Source: Suttonella indologenes
GTDB lineage: Bacteria > Pseudomonadota > Gammaproteobacteria > Cardiobacteriales > Cardiobacteriaceae
NCBI RefSeq assembly: GCF_900460215.1
Contig: NZ_UHIA01000002.1
Location: 1-64,000, forward strand
Length of the DNA: 64,000 bases
Reading direction: 5' to 3'
Each line of letters starts with the position of its first letter. Position 1 is the first letter of the stretch. Under the pieces are notes generated by a model. That model saw only the letters and a list, made by a program, of their open reading frames with translations. It did not search any database and was not told the origin of the DNA. The position numbers and the translations under genes are program-made. Below are positions 8,376 to 15,730 of this stretch, piece by piece.

Positions 8376-10096
8376 CATCTCTTGGTTTCCACTTCGGTGC
8401 TCTGTCAAGCATTACCGGACAACGTACTCAAGACCTGCAACAGTTGGCACAACAGCGCGAACCTGATGCAAGCGGTATTAACAGCGAGCGTAATCGTGGA
8501 TTGATAGGCTTTACCGGCCGATCCGTCGTGATTACTCCGGCGGAATTACTCTTCGATCCCAACCTTAATGATTCGGATCGCATTTATTGGTGCGCTTTGC
8601 GCCTCATGTGTCAGGAAGGCAGCAACAGCGTCAATATTATGCCTGATCAGAACGAGTTAGCCGAACGTCTCGGTAAAACCCGCTATATGATCATTGTTTA
8701 CAACAAAATGCTCCGTGCCACTCGATGGATCACCCAAGTAGAAGCCCTTCGTCAAAACAACATCCCCACCCGCTACAGTTACGCCATCCACGAACACCCC
8801 ATAGACCTTGAAGAGGTCCTGCTTATCGACAGCGAATATAAAGACTTTATCCAAAAAGAAGCTATACGCGAGAAAAATGCCCCGCGATTGAGCCAGTATT
8901 GTCAACGTATCGTCAAGCAGCTTGGTATTAAAGACAGCAGTATTGTCTCTCTACCTCATATAGACAATATAGTTCCGGCTGTTGAATTTATTCAACAGCC
9001 GGATATTGAAAACACTGCTGCCGCTGTTGAATTTATTCAACAAGCTGAAAGTCCCGCTGTTGATTTTATTCAACAAGCTGAAAGCCCCGCTGTTGAATTT
9101 ATTCAACAAGCCGAAAGACCCGCTGTTGAATTTATTCAACAAGCGGAAAGACCCGCTGTTGAATTTACTCAACAAGCGGAAAGTCCCGCTGTTGAATTTA
9201 TTCAACAAGCCGAAAGTTCCGCTGTTGAATTTATTCAACAAGCTGAAAGTCCCGCTGTTGATTTTATTCAACAAGCTGAAAGCCCCGCTGTTGAATTTAT
9301 TCAACAACGGGATGATTCCCTGCTTGAAACAGGGGATATATATAAACGCGCGCGTGACGCGCAGGCGGATCCATTACGCGCGGGCGCGCCCACGCAAATA
9401 GGAATTAATAAAATCAAAGATTTTATTAATACACATCCATCCATACAGGGTAGGGGGTATGGGGGAAGGGAAGGCCTGGAAGGAACAGACGGTAATCCAT
9501 CTCCGCCAACTTCCGAATCTCCCTTTGCCTGGCTGCACGAAGCTCCATTCAGCCGCCTAATACCAGCCTTGGAAGAAAAATTTGGACGTAAGGGTACCCA
9601 TGCCCTGTTCAATCGTATCAAGCTGGGAGAGTACCGCTTTCGTGATCAACCTTTCCGTTACCGTGCAGATCCCGATGATGCCGCCGTCATCCTGGTCTCA
9701 CTCTTGGATCGTGATGTGAAATCCCCACTGGCCTTCATCGATGGCTTGCTGTGGCGAGCCGCTCAAGGCGAGCTCATTTGGCAAGAGGGGCAACTGCTCC
9801 ATTGGCGACGTTTGACCGGCGAAAAAAATAAACCGACCGAGCAAACGGGAATATTGCCTGATGGCACCTGGCTTGAAGGTATCTCCGGCACCCGCTACTG
9901 CATCGAAGACGGCACAATTTGGAGCGTTGCCGCTTGGGAAGCCCTACAAAACGGTGCTGCCGCTCGCGGCGAACCCATTCCCGAAAGTGCCGATAAGCGC
10001 GATGGTCTTAATACCGTCGGCATCAACCTCATCCGAGACTGCATGCACTTGCTTGTCGCCGGCAAACTGAGGGTGATAGACAGAGGGCAGGAGTGA
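8372..10096 (+). CDS. STY4528-like ICE/pathogenicity-island replication protein with an embedded repeat linker
   Basis: This is a 574-aa protein. The N-terminal 170 residues resemble a winged-helix DNA-binding domain (QNELAERLGKTRYMIIVYNK). The C-terminal part (residues about 380-574, including GRKGTHALFNRI and WEGQ-type LLHWRRLTGEK) matches the STY4528 family, whose members occupy this position in SPI-7/PFGI-1 elements. The middle (about residues 200-315) is a repetitive linker with ten copies of AVEFIQQ spaced 11 residues apart, encoded by palindromic 33-bp DNA repeats. A DNA-binding head, repeats in the linker and an AT-rich palindrome behind them recall lambda O, whose gene contains the replication origin. 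The family assignment is likely; the origin is inference. Confidence 0.7.
   Translation: MTSLGFHFGALSSITGQRTQDLQQLAQQREPDASGINSERNRGLIGFTGRSVVITPAELLFDPNLNDSDRIYWCALRLMCQEGSNSVNIMPDQNELAERLGKTRYMIIVYNKMLRATRWITQVEALRQNNIPTRYSYAIHEHPIDLEEVLLIDSEYKDFIQKEAIREKNAPRLSQYCQRIVKQLGIKDSSIVSLPHIDNIVPAVEFIQQPDIENTAAAVEFIQQAESPAVDFIQQAESPAVEFIQQAERPAVEFIQQAERPAVEFTQQAESPAVEFIQQAESSAVEFIQQAESPAVDFIQQAESPAVEFIQQRDDSLLETGDIYKRARDAQADPLRAGAPTQIGINKIKDFINTHPSIQGRGYGGREGLEGTDGNPSPPTSESPFAWLHEAPFSRLIPALEEKFGRKGTHALFNRIKLGEYRFRDQPFRYRADPDDAAVILVSLLDRDVKSPLAFIDGLLWRAAQGELIWQEGQLLHWRRLTGEKNKPTEQTGILPDGTWLEGISGTRYCIEDGTIWSVAAWEALQNGAAARGEPIPESADKRDGLNTVGINLIRDCMHLLVAGKLRVIDRGQE
8975..9306 (+). repeat. Ten 33-bp palindromic repeats (iteron-like) inside the replication gene
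   Basis: The palindrome GTTGAATTTATTCAAC (7-bp arms, TT centre) occurs ten times. Copies 2 to 10 are phased at 33 bp, about three helical turns; two have GTTGATTTT and one has TTTACTC. The first copy (8975-9002) extends to a perfect 13-bp-arm palindrome with CCGGCT flanks. Between the palindromes the sequence is AAGCNGAAAGNCCCGCT. Regular phasing plus dyad symmetry suggests an array of protein-binding sites. Confidence 0.85.
9404..9430. repeat. AT-rich perfect palindrome behind the iteron-like array
   Basis: ATTAATAAAATC, AAA, GATTTTATTAAT: 12-bp arms around a 3-bp centre, inside the replication gene and about 100 bp after the last 33-bp repeat. GC-rich alternating CGCGCG tracts lie just before it. 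Low melting stability next to phased repeats is the layout of many iteron origins. Confidence 0.6.
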
Positions 10097-11313
10097 TGAC
10101 GATGTATTTCACCAGAGATGTTGATAAGGTTTGCACCAGTTTCTTAGGTGATACCCCCGGTATCACGAAAATGCTTGGCGATGACGGCGTCAAAGGTGAT
10201 ACCCCCGGTATCACGAAAATGCTTGGCGATGACGGCGTCAAAGGTGATACCCCCGGTATCACGCAAATGCTTGGCGATGACGGCGTCAAAGGTGATACCC
10301 CCGGTATCACGCAAATGCTTGGCGATGACGGCGTCAAAGGTGATACCCCCGGTATCACGAAAATGCTTGGCGATGACGGCGTCAAAGGTGATACCCCCGG
10401 TATCACGAAAATGCTTGGCGATGACGGCGTCAAAGGTGATACCCCCGGTATCACGCAAATGCTTGGCGATGACGGCGTCAAAGGTGATACCCCCGGTATC
10501 ACGCAAATGCTTGGCGATGACGGCGTCAAAGGTGATACCCCCGGTATCACGAAAATGCTTGGCGATGACGGCGTCAAAGGTGATACCCCCGGTATCACGC
10601 AAATGCTTGGCGATGACGGCGTCAAAGGTGATACCCCCGGTATCACGCAAATGCTTGGCGATGACGGCGTCAAAGGTGATACCCCCGGTATCACGAAAAT
10701 GCTTGGCGATGACGGCGTCAAAGTGAAGTATCACGAAATGCTTGGCGATGACGGCGTCAAAGGTGATACCCCCGGTATCACGCAAATGCTTGGCGATGAC
10801 GGCGTCAAAGGTGATACCCCCGGTATCACGCAAATGCTTGGCGATGACGGCGTCAAAGGTGATACCCCCGGTATCACGAAAATGCTTGGCGATGACGGCG
10901 TCAAAGGTGATACCCCCGGTATCACGCAAATGCTCGGCGATGACGGCGTCAAAGGTGATACCCCCGGTATCACGCAAATGCTCGGCGATGACGGCGTCAA
11001 AGGTGATACCCCCGGTATCACGAAAATGCTTGGCGATGACGGCGTCAAAGGTGATACCCCCGGTATCACGCAAATGCTTGGCGATGACGGCGTCAAAGGT
11101 GATACCCCCGGTATCACGCAAATGCTTGGCGATGACGGCGTCAAAGGTGATACCCCCGGTATCACGCAAATGCTTGGCGATGACGGCGTCAAAGGTGATA
11201 CCCCCGGTATCACGAAAATGCGTGCGAACCCGGGTCACAGAGAAACGGTTTATTTCATCCTGGGTCAGTTCGACACAGGAATTTTTATCAGCAGACATGC
11301 GGAGGAATTATGA
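10096..11313 (+). CDS. Repeat-protein ORF made of 16-residue GDTPGITxMLGDDGVK units
   Basis: The ATG at 10096 overlaps the replication-gene stop (TGATG, with AGGAG ahead). The stop overlaps the start of the next gene (ATGA), so the frame is coupled on both sides. Seventeen unique residues (MTMYFTRDVDKVCTSFL) come before the array and about 31 after it (from RANPGHRETVYF). All units, including one shortened to 39 bp, are multiples of three, so the frame survives. Whether the protein has a function is unknown. It may be a small gene invaded and inflated by a DNA repeat, with translation kept for coupling. No family was recognised. Confidence 0.45.
   Translation: MTMYFTRDVDKVCTSFLGDTPGITKMLGDDGVKGDTPGITKMLGDDGVKGDTPGITQMLGDDGVKGDTPGITQMLGDDGVKGDTPGITKMLGDDGVKGDTPGITKMLGDDGVKGDTPGITQMLGDDGVKGDTPGITQMLGDDGVKGDTPGITKMLGDDGVKGDTPGITQMLGDDGVKGDTPGITQMLGDDGVKGDTPGITKMLGDDGVKVKYHEMLGDDGVKGDTPGITQMLGDDGVKGDTPGITQMLGDDGVKGDTPGITKMLGDDGVKGDTPGITQMLGDDGVKGDTPGITQMLGDDGVKGDTPGITKMLGDDGVKGDTPGITQMLGDDGVKGDTPGITQMLGDDGVKGDTPGITQMLGDDGVKGDTPGITKMRANPGHRETVYFILGQFDTGIFISRHAEEL
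10147..11220 (+). repeat. 48-bp tandem repeat array, about 22 units
   Basis: There are twelve full units, one unit shortened to 39 bp (10723-10761), nine more full units and a terminal 27-bp part. Each unit has two dyads: GTGATACC-CCC-GGTATCAC and TGACGGCGTCA. Units differ almost only at one base (ACGAAAATG or ACGCAAATG), arranged as AACCAACCACCA and so on, with two units having CTCGG for CTTGG. This implies recent expansion by duplication of multi-unit blocks. Several frames are open through the array only because 48 is divisible by three. Confidence 0.95.
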
Positions 11314-12443
11314 CAGAGCAAGATAAGACAGAAGCGGTGTTGCCGGCCGATGGAGCTGGTGCAGTTGATAGTAAATCCCAGTCCGGTGCAGGTGGAAAAA
11401 AAGTGCCCGGCATGGTGCAGGTGTTGGCAGATCATCTGCCTGGCGCAGGTGATGGGAATGCATCAGCTGATGAAGATAGAGCAGATGCTGTTTCCGGTGC
11501 AGTTAGCAGCCGTCGCGGAAAAGATGCACAGAAGGCATCCGAGTTGATTGCAGCAGAAGAAGCTGCAATGCGAACAGTGTCATTAAGTCCGGCAGAGGAA
11601 CGTGAGATTGACGAGTCAGCAGAATCTGAGGCAGATGCTGCCGAGTGGCGTGAGGAGGTTTTGGCAGAGAAGCGTAGGCAGGAATCATTGCGTCAGGCTA
11701 AGGCTGCGGTAAATGAGGCTGTACCTGTGCGCCAGTTGAGCAACCGACCCTCGTTTGCCACTTTTACCGCTTCTATCGACTACCACACTCGAGAGAGTTT
11801 CGCTTTTCTGATCGGGCGTTCGCGTTCGGTTCAGGAGATACCGGCAGAGGATGGCAGCCTTAATCCCGGGGAATTTGGTGAAGATGATGGGCAAAAAAGC
11901 CGCACGAAGGTGCGTGCGCATATCGCGGGTTTATTTGAGGCAAGCCGAAATTTGCGCTCGGTGGTACAAGGTTATGTAGCCGGATGCCCCTATGCTGCCT
12001 GGTATTTGATTAGGATTGAGGAAGAAATAGCGAAATATCGGGAGCAGTTGCACCAGGTGAATCAGGAAGTCGATGCGCGTTTGGCCAGTCTCAGTACTTT
12101 GCAGGTGGCGCCTTTGACGGCTCGAATTCCTTCCAATATTAAGTTGACCTTCAGGGTGCCATACGGTTATCAATTTGCCGATATGTTGACGGCTTACGAT
12201 AATCTGATTCGTAAGGTTAAGCCTTATTACATGATGGGTTTCATGAGCTATAAGGAATATCGCGATATTGAGAGTCGTATCGGAAGATTGTTACGCAATG
12301 TCTTCGGTATGCCGGGGCTATGGTATTTTGTGGGTAAAGATGCTGTTTTGCAGCAGACGGCGCAAGCTTTAGCTGCGGAGCATCGTATGGGGTATCTACC
12401 GGAAGACGTGCTGGACGGTACGCGAAAACCGACGATGGTATAG
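11310..12443 (+). CDS. ICE protein of the TIGR03761 (PFL_4669) family
   Basis: The 377-aa protein has an Ala/Glu-rich, low-complexity N-terminal 130 residues and a conserved C-terminal domain from about residue 140 (SIDYHTRESFAFLIGRSR... and ...YMMGFMSYKEYRDIESRIGR). This pattern and its place between the replication protein and DUF3158 fit TIGR03761, a family of unknown function restricted to PFGI-1-like ICEs. It begins inside the stop of the repeat ORF. Confidence 0.7.
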   Translation: MTEQDKTEAVLPADGAGAVDSKSQSGAGGKKVPGMVQVLADHLPGAGDGNASADEDRADAVSGAVSSRRGKDAQKASELIAAEEAAMRTVSLSPAEEREIDESAESEADAAEWREEVLAEKRRQESLRQAKAAVNEAVPVRQLSNRPSFATFTASIDYHTRESFAFLIGRSRSVQEIPAEDGSLNPGEFGEDDGQKSRTKVRAHIAGLFEASRNLRSVVQGYVAGCPYAAWYLIRIEEEIAKYREQLHQVNQEVDARLASLSTLQVAPLTARIPSNIKLTFRVPYGYQFADMLTAYDNLIRKVKPYYMMGFMSYKEYRDIESRIGRLLRNVFGMPGLWYFVGKDAVLQQTAQALAAEHRMGYLPEDVLDGTRKPTMV

Positions 12444-12453
12444 GAAATAGTCC

Positions 12454-13053
12454 ATGAGAGACAGTAAAAACGGATCAATTGATGCGGCGCTTTCCTTAGC
12501 CACCCCCCGTGTTTCATCTGCGGGGGAATCCTTACACAGCCCCCGTGTTTCAAAAAATTCGCTTCCTTTAAAGGTAAGGGTAAGGGGGGTGCTGTATGCG
12601 CAAATTGAGGATTTGGAAAAATCTCTGGAGCAGTATCGCAAGACGGCGGTATTGCTCAAAGACGATTTCGGCCATATTCGCTACCGTGACGGGGAAGCTA
12701 TGCTATCCCTCAACTATTGGATCAGTCGACGCGCTAACGGAGAGTCAACGGCTTTACGCTGGCGCTGGGGATTTTTTCATAAGGGTATTCGCAGACGCCA
12801 AAAGAAGGAAGTGTTTTTGGCGCAATCATTCTTTGAGGTGATGGAATCACCCTCGCATCCGCAACATCCGATGGTCAGGGATTTTTTGCTTGAATTAAAA
12901 GCTCTGGGAAAGGAGAGGGTAAGTCAGGTATTCGCAGTAGAGCATCAGCGGATCGAAATCAATAATCGCATTTTGGAGTGTCGTCTCGCGCTGCGCAATG
13001 CCGAGCGTTTGGTGGGGGACATGGAGCTCGAAACGCAGATTTTGCATTCATGA
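12454..13053 (+). CDS. DUF3158-family ICE protein
   Basis: This 199-aa basic protein has a disordered N terminus and then a helical domain (LYAQIEDLEKSLEQYRKTA; RWGFFHKGIRRRQKK). The order TIGR03761-DUF3158-ssb is standard in this ICE group, and length and composition fit DUF3158. Function is unknown; it probably acts in element replication or maintenance, judged only by neighbourhood. The assignment leans on context. Confidence 0.6.
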   Translation: MRDSKNGSIDAALSLATPRVSSAGESLHSPRVSKNSLPLKVRVRGVLYAQIEDLEKSLEQYRKTAVLLKDDFGHIRYRDGEAMLSLNYWISRRANGESTALRWRWGFFHKGIRRRQKKEVFLAQSFFEVMESPSHPQHPMVRDFLLELKALGKERVSQVFAVEHQRIEINNRILECRLALRNAERLVGDMELETQILHS

Positions 13054-13259
13054 GTATTTGGGAACATGCAATGTGTATCGAAATTTATCGGATGGCAATC
13101 ATTGAAAAAATATCCCGTAAATCGAGACAGAAGAATACTGCCGTTTTACCATCTCTGCATTCATTTTCGGCAGAAATAGGGCGGTTAACGAAAGCCCATT
13201 TTGCAATCGGGTCGGTGGTCTATGACCCGGGATGCAGCAGGTCAAGCAGTAAAGATTAG
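13050..13259 (+). CDS. Small hypothetical ORF coupled to DUF3158
   Basis: The 69-codon frame starts with an ATGA overlap at the DUF3158 stop and ends just before the next gene. The product is basic, with no recognised domain or membrane segment. The overlap is the main support; it may be chance. Confidence 0.3.
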   Translation: MSIWEHAMCIEIYRMAIIEKISRKSRQKNTAVLPSLHSFSAEIGRLTKAHFAIGSVVYDPGCSRSSSKD

Positions 13260-13270
13260 GATTTGAAATT

Positions 13271-13816
13271 ATGAATAAAAATAATGTTTCACGGATTTTA
13301 TTAAGTTTTTCAGTTTTGTTTCACATTGCAGCATGGGCTTTGCAGCCGGGCAGTTTTACCCAGCAATCGATTCAAGCCGTACCGGATGCTCAGCTTGGCA
13401 GTCTGGCAGTGATCGATACTTCTCAGACGTCCTTGGAATGGCTGCGGCTTAATCGAGAGTATTTAGAGCAGGCACAGATACCGGTAATCGTCTTGAATGC
13501 CGATATGCGATCTATGCTGCCATTATGGCAGGAGTTTGCCCTTATCTCGAGTGATAGACCAGTTGATAAGGATTTATCTTCCCTGGAGCAGCTAGAGAGC
13601 GATTTTAGAGCTCCTTTGTCCGGGATGGAGCAGCCGCTGCCGCAAGGCGGATTGATCATTGGTCCCGAGCCGGCTAATCCGCCCGGTTTGATTGCAGCAT
13701 TTCTGGAGCAGATGGGTATTGTCTATTATCCGGTGGTAATCGAACGTGGCATTGCCTGGCAGGTCAATCCATTCATACCGGCTGAATCGCCAGAGGCAGA
13801 AGGACAGAAACAATGA
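13271..13816 (+). CDS. Exported ICE protein, TIGR03765 (PFL_4695)-like
   Basis: This 181-aa protein has an N-terminal signal peptide (ILLSFSVLFHIAAWALQ) and is probably periplasmic. The middle (SLEWLRLNREYLEQAQIPVI) and the end (FLEQMGIVYYPVVIERGI) resemble PFL_4695 proteins, which end in a similar HYPVLIT-type motif. In relatives this gene lies beside traD in the T4SS operon; here it sits about 40 kb away between DUF3158 and ssb. The role in transfer is inferred from the family. Confidence 0.55.
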   Translation: MNKNNVSRILLSFSVLFHIAAWALQPGSFTQQSIQAVPDAQLGSLAVIDTSQTSLEWLRLNREYLEQAQIPVIVLNADMRSMLPLWQEFALISSDRPVDKDLSSLEQLESDFRAPLSGMEQPLPQGGLIIGPEPANPPGLIAAFLEQMGIVYYPVVIERGIAWQVNPFIPAESPEAEGQKQ

Positions 13817-13932
13817 TTTCAGCTGCCGGCAACAGCGGCGGCAAGATCGGCTTAAGGCTGATAGGAGATGTAGCGGCTCTTGAGTCGCAGATTTGCGGCA
13901 AAAGTGCCGCCTAACCCGAAAGTAAGGAGATT

Positions 13933-14451
13933 ATGATGGGTGCAAAAATCACATTGAAAGGCCGTCTCGGCGGAGAACCTACCTACGGTGAGACCAGAGA
14001 GGGAAAGCCGTGGATTTCTTTCAGCTTGCGCCAGGACCATATGGTGCGATCAGGAAAAAAACTTGCGGACGGAAGGGACGAATATGTTGATAACGGCGGA
14101 TTTTGGATGCAAGTCGTTTGGTTCAGTCGCAAGGCGGAGAAAGCGGCCGAAATCTTAAAGAAAGGCGCGGCTGTAGTGGTTAGCGGCGATTTGCGTGCCG
14201 AGCAGTGGGAAAGCAAAGAAACCGGCGAGTTGCAGAGCGGTTTCAAGGTGGTGGCCGATGAAGTTTCTCTCGATTTTATCGGTCTTGAAAGTGTGACTTA
14301 TCAATCCAAAGAGTTTAGCAGCGCACCCACGCCGCGACCCAATATAGGCAAAGGAAAATCTTCCGATGGGGCAGGACAGGCAGGGGCTCAGAACAGATCA
14401 GAATTTCCGTCGCAGGATTTTGACGATAGAGATGACGATCTCCCTTTCTAG
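13933..14451 (+). CDS. ssb: Single-stranded DNA-binding protein
   Basis: The 172-aa SSB has an OB fold in residues 1-115 (KITLKGRLGGEPTYGETREGK, GDLRAEQWESKETGE), a flexible Gly/Ser/Gln linker and the acidic tip FDDRDDDLPF, which recruits replication partners. An AAGGAG site lies just ahead of the ATG. ICE-borne ssb genes cover transferred or replicating single strands. It lies in the replication block with the topoisomerase. Confidence 0.93.
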   Translation: MMGAKITLKGRLGGEPTYGETREGKPWISFSLRQDHMVRSGKKLADGRDEYVDNGGFWMQVVWFSRKAEKAAEILKKGAAVVVSGDLRAEQWESKETGELQSGFKVVADEVSLDFIGLESVTYQSKEFSSAPTPRPNIGKGKSSDGAGQAGAQNRSEFPSQDFDDRDDDLPF

Positions 14452-14474
14452 GAGATTTTCTAAGGAGGTATATT

Positions 14475-15713
14475 ATGCGAATCGCAAAGATGAAAGCAGT
14501 CGGAAAGAAAACCGTGATGGCAACGGCTATAGCTTTAGCTTTTATACAGCCGGCCCGGGCAGATTTTTCCTCCTTGGACTTGGGTCAAACGAATCTTCAG
14601 CAGTTGACTGACTGCTTGGAATATACCTTTCATGGTTTGACATTGCGGGTGATCTACTACGGATGGGGGTATTACTGGTTTTGGACGCCTAATGTGTCTC
14701 ATAACTCGCCGGATATGCTCGCTATTACTCATGCTGAACTTAATGATATTCCCTACAGCGATTACAACCGCGTTTTCGGCACAGCTCTAAAGTCGGTCTC
14801 TAATGTTGGATTCGCTAAACTTGGCGGCAGTATGATCGGTCTTGATGCTGAAATCGGCGGCGGCCGTTACCGGCATGAGGCATGGGGACAGCATCAGTCT
14901 GTACAATTTACCGAAGCGTCGGTTATCGGCAATCCATCCGCTATGGTAATTGATGCTTTCACCTGGGACGGATTGAGTATCCCGAGAGAAATTCAAACAT
15001 CGGCTCAGCAGTTGGCTGAAGGCAAATCCGAACAATATTTGGAGGATTTTGTCGAAGGCAAAGAACAGTGGACAGCAGAGTTGAACGGGGCATTTTCGTA
15101 TAATCAAGTGATGAAGTCCCTGGCCAAATCGCCTGTAATTAAGCAGATTAAACGGTTGATAAGAGAAATTGATAAATTAGCCGCCTCATTAAACGGCAGA
15201 GTTGGTCATTCACCTTTTTGCCCGGTCAATCAACAGGCTTTTCAACCTTTTTACTTGTCCGGTATCGATGCCTATGCCTGGCGGATGGGTTATCCCGTCA
15301 CGGATCCCGACCGGACGATGGAGGTCTTAAACCCCTTGGCCGGTACTATCGGTACTGAGGGCGAGATTTGGGGATACCTATATCCTCGCGAAGGCGCAGT
15401 TAATCAGCAGGAAAGCGCCAAAGTGGCTGCCGTGGCAGCAGTACGGGCAGCCGATATTTTAGCCGAAGGCGGCGTCGGACGCCTGTATCGTGAGCCTCGC
15501 TATAAAATGGCGCGTTTTGCCTGGTCTAAGGTACATCCGACAAGCTCGGAGTGCCGCCTAAATATTGCGCATACCGGTATTGAAGAAGAGGAGCGCGACC
15601 GTTATGCCTGGACCATGTGGACTAACCATCGCTGTGATCTTTATCGCGCCGGTAAAGTGGTGGCCTTTGTTCCGCTAGGACCTATCCGCGTTACACCTTC
15701 GATTTCCGATTAA
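14475..15713 (+). CDS. TraU-like ICE transfer protein, TIGR03756 (PFL_4710)
   Basis: This 412-aa protein has a signal peptide ending near PARAD. The conserved features are GLTLRVIYYGWGYYWFWTP, the PFYLSGIDAYAWRMGYP block and WGYLYPREGAVNQQESAKVA AVAAVRAADI in the second half, all typical of PFL_4710/TraU-like periplasmic proteins of GI-type T4SS. In relatives it is next to TIGR03755 at the far end of the T4SS operon. Here it is separated by 29 kb and placed before the topoisomerase. The ribosome site is AAGGAGG. Confidence 0.7.
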   Translation: MRIAKMKAVGKKTVMATAIALAFIQPARADFSSLDLGQTNLQQLTDCLEYTFHGLTLRVIYYGWGYYWFWTPNVSHNSPDMLAITHAELNDIPYSDYNRVFGTALKSVSNVGFAKLGGSMIGLDAEIGGGRYRHEAWGQHQSVQFTEASVIGNPSAMVIDAFTWDGLSIPREIQTSAQQLAEGKSEQYLEDFVEGKEQWTAELNGAFSYNQVMKSLAKSPVIKQIKRLIREIDKLAASLNGRVGHSPFCPVNQQAFQPFYLSGIDAYAWRMGYPVTDPDRTMEVLNPLAGTIGTEGEIWGYLYPREGAVNQQESAKVAAVAAVRAADILAEGGVGRLYREPRYKMARFAWSKVHPTSSECRLNIAHTGIEEEERDRYAWTMWTNHRCDLYRAGKVVAFVPLGPIRVTPSISD

Positions 15714-15730
15714 ACACAAGGAGAATCGGC

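Noticed and set aside
8951..9307. Minus-strand frame of about 118 codons through the 33-bp repeats
   Set aside because: A shadow of the repeat inside a well-supported gene, with no start signals.
10147..11220. Array could be a CRISPR locus
   Set aside because: Units are contiguous 48-bp tandem copies with no unique spacers and no cas genes are nearby.
10144..11298. Long open frames on the opposite strand and in other frames across the 48-bp array
   Set aside because: They are open only because the unit length is a multiple of three; they lack ribosome sites and unique flanking sequence.
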